Source: Muricea muricata (Eukaryota; Cnidaria; Anthozoa; Malacalcyonacea; Plexauridae). Taken from it: a stretch of DNA of 64,000 nucleotides. Both the position numbers and the translations under genes were made by a program. This document shows positions 59,131-64,000 of the stretch, one piece after another. The stretch spans positions 9,057,013 through 9,121,012 of the forward strand of contig OY979723.1 in the NCBI GenBank assembly GCA_963855995.1, in the 5' to 3' direction. Under the pieces are notes generated by a model, which saw only the letters and a program-made list of their open reading frames with translations, was not told the origin of the DNA and ran no database searches. Positions within the stretch are counted from its first letter, which is position 1, and each line of letters begins with the position of its first letter.

Positions 59131-60487
59131 TAAACCATTCTTCAATAAGTATCATTGTGATACATCAGATTGCTTTCGGGTGTTTTACTCTACACGAAGG
59201 AAACGAAAACGCTGCGAAAACGCGGTGGTGTAGAGCCGACGAATGGATCAATTCGTTTCCATGCAGTCTCGCTAAAATGGAAGCATTCGAAAACTCGTTA
59301 GCAGTCATCCTCGCGCTTTTTCTCAAAGACTCACTCTACATATTATATTTCATGTGCTACTGCATAAGAAACCAATTAATCCCTTCAGGGCATCAAAACG
59401 TAACTTAAATTGCATTTTAACACTTCCCAGCGGTAACTCTCTATGTTGTCAAAATGACTCTTTTAGAAGTGTCAGAGTATAAGAATTTAAAAGAGTCAAA
59501 GTTTAGAAAAAGTCAAAATGATCCCTTGGGAGGCGTCGTGTCATCGGGTCAAAAATGACTCGTTCAAAAGAGTCGATAAGACTTCTTCACAGTGAAGGTC
59601 TTACTAATTTTGCTGCCGTGAATTCAGCAGGTCCGCTCAGGTGGCAACCCTCCTTTAACTTTCTTCGGCACCTATTAACTGAAATTCATTGTCAAGCTTA
59701 GTTGATGAACCTCAGATTAGGCGCCCGAGCCTGGTAACGATCATTTAGCCAAGCGACTGACTACAACTATGCTCTTTGCCAAGGAACAATTGTCACACAT
59801 TTAAGAAGAGTTGCATGCTGCAAACAGGACTTGTTCGAAAAATATGTCCAGAAAATATTGCTGGTCTGTAAACGAAGCATAAAGTAGAAGTTTTTGTGCA
59901 ATTCTTATCACAAAGATTTTTGTAATAAAACCGTTACTGAAGTAGTTAACTGATGCTGACCAATCGTAGGCCATGTGTTGTTCGCCTATAGCAACAAAAA
60001 CAGGTGGCACGTCTGCAGTTAACTTTCTGTAAACCGAATTTAAAACACAGGCTCGTTCCTGTGGCGACCAGATTATAGCAACAACGACTTATGAGTGAAT
60101 TAGTCCTCGTTTTAAAGTACTATGTCATGTAGCAACTCTTCATCTCAATTTAAACTCTTCATCGCAAATTTTGGCGCCGAAAGTATAACACATCAATAAC
60201 ACAAGGTTAGTGCCTCTGTATATAACAAACATATTTATTCAAGCAATTTGTCTTTTACGTTTCATTTTGAACAGCAAGACATTTTTACAAGCTTCTTTCG
60301 CACTTGGGAATCTTTTTAATTGGAGTGATAAAAATATGTCTGACAGAAGATAGTGAAAAAATATGTTAAAATATCGATTAATAGTTTGTGTTTTTTAAAA
60401 AATTTCTAAGTGTATGTATTTGTATATTATTATATGTTAGTAAATGAAGCCTAATTTGCAAGTAAATAAAGCTGCAATTTCGTGTAG
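59131..60487. other. Intergenic stretch upstream of the paralogue
   Basis: 59430-59580 carries scattered AAAAGAGTCA/TGACTCTTTT motifs. Otherwise ordinary AT-rich sequence with no supported gene. The paralogue's promoter or earlier exons may lie here, but none could be identified. Confidence 0.35.
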
Positions 60488-63400
60488 AACATGGTCGTGG
60501 AAGAATTTGAAGAGCCGGGTTTATTTCCAAGGCTGCATAAAAGAACGCAGAATTCTATTGCAGTACAATGGACGTACATACGAGACGACAGTAAGTGCTT
60601 CGTGGGGTTTTATTTATTCCACTCTTTCGGACCCATGAAAAGGCGAGAGAATTGGACTAGAATTTGCCGCAAAGCTTGCAAGTGCAAACAGGCCCAGCAT
60701 GTGTAAGTCAAGACGATTCAAGGAATTGATGCAAAGCCTGAAGAGAGCTGTAGAGTAACGTTTAAATTGTAACTTTAATTCAAAGAATTTGAAACAGTGA
60801 GATGCAAACTGCAGCAATTTAAGAACATGTTCTCTTGTCTTTCAAAAACTGCTTTATAAGTTTAATAAACGACTATATAAATACAATGCATTTACACCTT
60901 AACTTTTGTTTTTAATGGACGACTTGCATGATAGACTAACTTTCGATCTAGGCAAGAAGAACGAAATATTTTACTACAGCTAGAAAGAGCATCAGAGGAT
61001 TAGTAGGATTTGGTGGCGAAGTGTTGTAAAACATGGAAAATATAGTCTTGCAAAGTTTGCACATTTAATTGTTATTTGTATATATATTAAGGCAAAAAGT
61101 TACCATTTTCGCGGCAATTTTAGCTCAAAAATGGTAACTTTTCCCCATGCATGCGTAATACAAATCTATAAAAAAATTGGAATCTTCGCAAGGCTACACT
61201 TTTACAACACTTCGTTACCAAACTTTACAAGGTAATTTCAATATCCTCTGTCTGACTGCAGTAGAAGATTTCGTTCTTCCCGCCTAATTTGACCTTATAG
61301 TTAGTCTATTATGCAAATTGTCCATTGTAAATTGTCAATTATTATTGACCTTATAGTTAGTCTATTATTGCAAATTGTCCATTGTCCATTGTTGTTTTTC
61401 TCGATAATTATTTCAAAATCTTTCATTGATATAACATTAGTTTTTCAGACTCACAAGTCACCATGTGTAGACGAACCTTGAAACTTAACTTTTTTGTCGT
61501 GAAAATAATATTTTGTGTTTTGTCCTTGTCGTATAGATATGTTAGTCATTAGGGGTTAGGTGTCAAGTGGGACGTATATCCTGTTCCTTTCTCCTGTCAC
61601 ATTCTTGTCTTTTTGTATTTTGTACTAGTACATGTATTTTAAGTGTATCTGTAAATCATTTGTAAATTGTGGCAAATTTAATATAATAATATAATAATAA
61701 TAATGGCATTATAATAGCTCGCTTTGGCATAGGTATACTAAGTTCTCGTCTTTTTGTTCAGGTTGGATGCCAGTCGATCACTTTTTGTTAGAATATAACA
61801 GCTCACATGACCCAGAGGTGAGTCAAACACGCAGACAAGAGAATGAGACTTGCAGCCGACAAGATATTGCGCCAAAATATACGCATCTGTCATTTAGCTG
61901 TCATCTTAATAATACATCGATTATCGAGTAGCCCAAAAAGTACTCCTCTTTGATTCCATAAAGCAGAAAAGCTAGGAAAGTTATCACAACCAACTAAATT
62001 AAATTGCACCTTATCCAGGAAGAACCAACTTAAATTTTGATATATTACACTAAGATTTTAATTGAATGTTTACTGAGATATCGAAATTTAAAATCAAGCA
62101 AGCATTTTTGAGAAAGCCAAAATTATACAATAAAGCACACGTATATGTATGCTCATAATTTACACTTTTTAAAGACATTAAAATGGTGGGATTTACTATG
62201 AGTTTAAATAGGATAAATGGATAAACTACTTCCTACATCCGCGACGGACTGACTCAATGAAATTCGTACAATAAATATCAAAGCCCTACATAGTGATAAT
62301 AATTTGAAACAAATTCGATTTCTGCCCGGCACATAAATAAAATCAATGATGTAAGCTTAAGATTATTGCTAAATAAATTCTGATCAACGATCAATATTAA
62401 TTTTCCGATTATATTTCACAAACTCTGGTCGAAATATATAATATTGCATGAGCAATGCACAGGAAAAGCGAGCTTTACCATTTGTTTTCTCATATTTTTC
62501 GACCGGAGTTCGTGAAACATAATCTCTATTACACATGCAATCTTAATTACACATGCAATCTCAATTACACATGCAATCTCAATTACACATGCAATCTCAA
62601 TTACACATGCAATCTCAATTATACATGCAATCTCAATTACACATGCAATCTCAATTACACATGCAATCTCAATTACACATGCAATCTCAATTATACATGC
62701 AATCTCAATTACACATGCAATCTCAATTATACATGCAATCCCAATTATATATGCAATCTCAATTACACATGCAATCTCAATTACACATGCAATCTCAATT
62801 ACACATGCAATCTCAATTACACATGCAATCTCAATTACACATGCAATCTCAATTACACATGCAATCTCAATTACACATGCAATCTCAATTATACATGCAA
62901 TCTCAATTACGCATGCAATCTCAATTATACATGCAATCTCAATTACACATGCAATCTCAATTACACATACAATCTCAATTATACATGCAATCTCAATTAC
63001 ACATGCAATCTCAATTATACATGCAATCTCAATTACACATGCAATCTCAATTACACATGCAATCTCAATTACACATGCAATCTCAATTACACATGCAATC
63101 TCAATTACACATGCAATCTCAATTACACATGCAATCTCAATTATACATGCAATCTCAATTACACATGCAATCTCAATTACACATGCAATCTCAATTACAC
63201 ACTTGTGTAACTGGAATTGTATTCCGAACATTATCGCATTTTAGCACTGCACATAATTTCATAAATCACTGCACAAAGCACAAATTAGTTATCACTGCAT
63301 TTAGGCCCCGTCTACACGTATCCGGATTCGTTTGTATCCACAAACATTTTGTTGCGGATTCAAAAGTTTACGCGTCCACACGTACCGGATTCGTTGCGTT

Positions 63401-63854
63401 TTCGACCGTCCACACATATCCGCGAAAACGATACGAATCCGATTCGAACTCGTTAGAACTGCTTAGAGAGCATGCGCTGTCAGAAATAACGAGCCCACGA
63501 TGTCGTTTGCTCCTTGCTATTTTAACACGTGTCAGCAAATTGTGTTTGTGTTTCTGATTTATTTTGAAAGTAAACATGTCAAATTCAACCGAAAAATCTA
63601 ATAAATCTAAGTTTACAAATAAAAAAAGTACTACAACTATAACCCTAGATGTTTTCTATCCTTGTGTTTCACTAGTATCAGCATATTGAATTGCATCCAA
63701 GCGAGAGATTGTACACGATCAATAACTGCAGATCTGGGAGTAAATATTCTCTAACTATAACGTCAATCGATATCAATGGCCGGGCGATTATCAGAACAAA
63801 GCCGTTAGTCATCGAAGCTTCGGCGCCCATTGAAAGACCAGCTTTGAAACTGCT
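60488..63854 (+). CDS. Tandem paralogue of the FN3-thioredoxin gene (5' part, runs off the window)
   Basis: Three exons match exons 3-5 of the upstream gene. 60488-60590 has ATG at 60491, a FEEPGLFPRLHKRTQNSIAV block, then QWTY; donor GTAAGT, phase 1. 61762-61817 is 56 nt, the same length as its counterpart, and reads WMPVDHFLLEYNSSHDPE; phase 0. 63682-63854 includes NNCRSGSKYSLTITSID and SAPIERPALKL; phase 2. All splice phases are identical to the first copy. The first gene's Ser/Arg-rich N-terminus is not visible here: the first exon could start at the ATG or follow an acceptor (GTGTAG). The rest lies beyond 64000. The first large intron (60591-61761) and second (61818-63681) are mostly repeat. 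Confidence 0.8.
62408..62522. repeat. Hairpin bordering the minisatellite
   Basis: TTATATTTCACAAACTCTGG at the left and CCGGAGTTCGTGAAACATAA at the right are inverted, with TCGAAATAT/TATTTTTCGA inside. It sits immediately 5' of the 18-bp array. Confidence 0.6.
62524..63199 (+). repeat. 18-bp minisatellite, about 37 copies
   Basis: The unit ATTACACATGCAATCTCA is repeated with a recurring C/T variant (TTACAC versus TTATAC) and a few single changes. Because 18 is a multiple of three, long frames of simple hexapeptide repeats are open on both strands; they are by-products of the array. It lies in the second intron of the paralogue. Confidence 0.95.
63303..63470. repeat. GGCCCCGTCTACACG-end repeat fragment
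   Basis: AGGCCCCGTCTACACGTATC begins a segment with repeated CGTCCACACGTA, ATCCGGATTCGTT and CGGATTCAAAAG motifs, some inverted (ACGAATCCG). It resembles the end of a DNA-transposon-derived MITE, but the second terminus is not clear. Confidence 0.5.
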
Positions 63855-64000
63855 GTAAGTATATCTCATTTCGCATGTGTACGTTTGAAAGTGATTTGTA
63901 AAAACACACTAGTTGTTCGAGTTCTAAGAGCTTAGCGTTTCCTAATCTCGAGCTGAAACAAAAATTATCAGCCAAGTTATATATACTCACAACTTGAATT

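Noticed and set aside
62524..63199. CRISPR-like array
   Set aside because: Units are contiguous with no unique spacers, in a eukaryotic intron; it is a minisatellite.
62416..63557. Long open frames (up to 334 codons) of simple hexapeptide repeats on both strands
   Set aside because: They arise solely from the 18-bp tandem array, whose period is a multiple of three; all are open by construction.

Overview
This is animal nuclear DNA: AT-rich, with genes cut into exons by GT-AG introns and embedded in repeats. A metazoan kelch-like (KLHL) gene, tRNA-derived SINE heads, a non-LTR retrotransposon remnant, a short TTAGGG-type interstitial array and many hairpin or terminal-inverted-repeat elements fit an early-branching metazoan, most likely a cnidarian such as a coral or sea anemone. 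That assignment is inference; nothing here proves the species.

Layout. 1-39 kb is almost entirely repeats: MITE-like inverted repeats, a tRNA-like head inside a terminal-inverted-repeat element (900-1428), a broken HUH-endonuclease/SF3-helicase Rep pseudogene on the minus strand (about 4560-5621), two diverged copies of a ~1 kb repeat (7209-8300 and 17265-18500), and a fold-back element around 9541-11180. The dominant structure is a giant imperfect palindrome, 20518-34884, with arms of 7.2 and 6.6 kb around a ~575 bp spacer. Its right end abuts half of a fold-back element of the 9.5-11.2 kb type. The repeats carry two exon-like modules, one found five times and ending at a splice donor, the other found three times and bounded by AG and GT. 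They look like remains of a split gene carried by a mobile element.

39-64 kb is genic. An intronless BTB-BACK-Kelch protein lies at 40044-41831 (+). A 16-exon gene, reconstructed here by splice phase from 44176 to 57042 (+), encodes about 1141 residues: fibronectin type III-like domains, a helical linker, a thioredoxin-fold domain with a W-C-V-S-S site, and a long charged tail. Its introns hold MITEs, a SINE head and a truncated LINE. Three exons of a tandem paralogue follow (60488-63854 and beyond the window) with the same splice phases. An 18-bp minisatellite of about 37 copies sits in an intron of the paralogue.

Functionally, the KLHL protein is expected to be a CUL3 substrate adaptor. 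The FN3-thioredoxin protein starts without an evident signal peptide and is probably intracellular. Its partner and substrate are unknown. Splice sites, repeat boundaries and arm identity were judged by eye and not computed.
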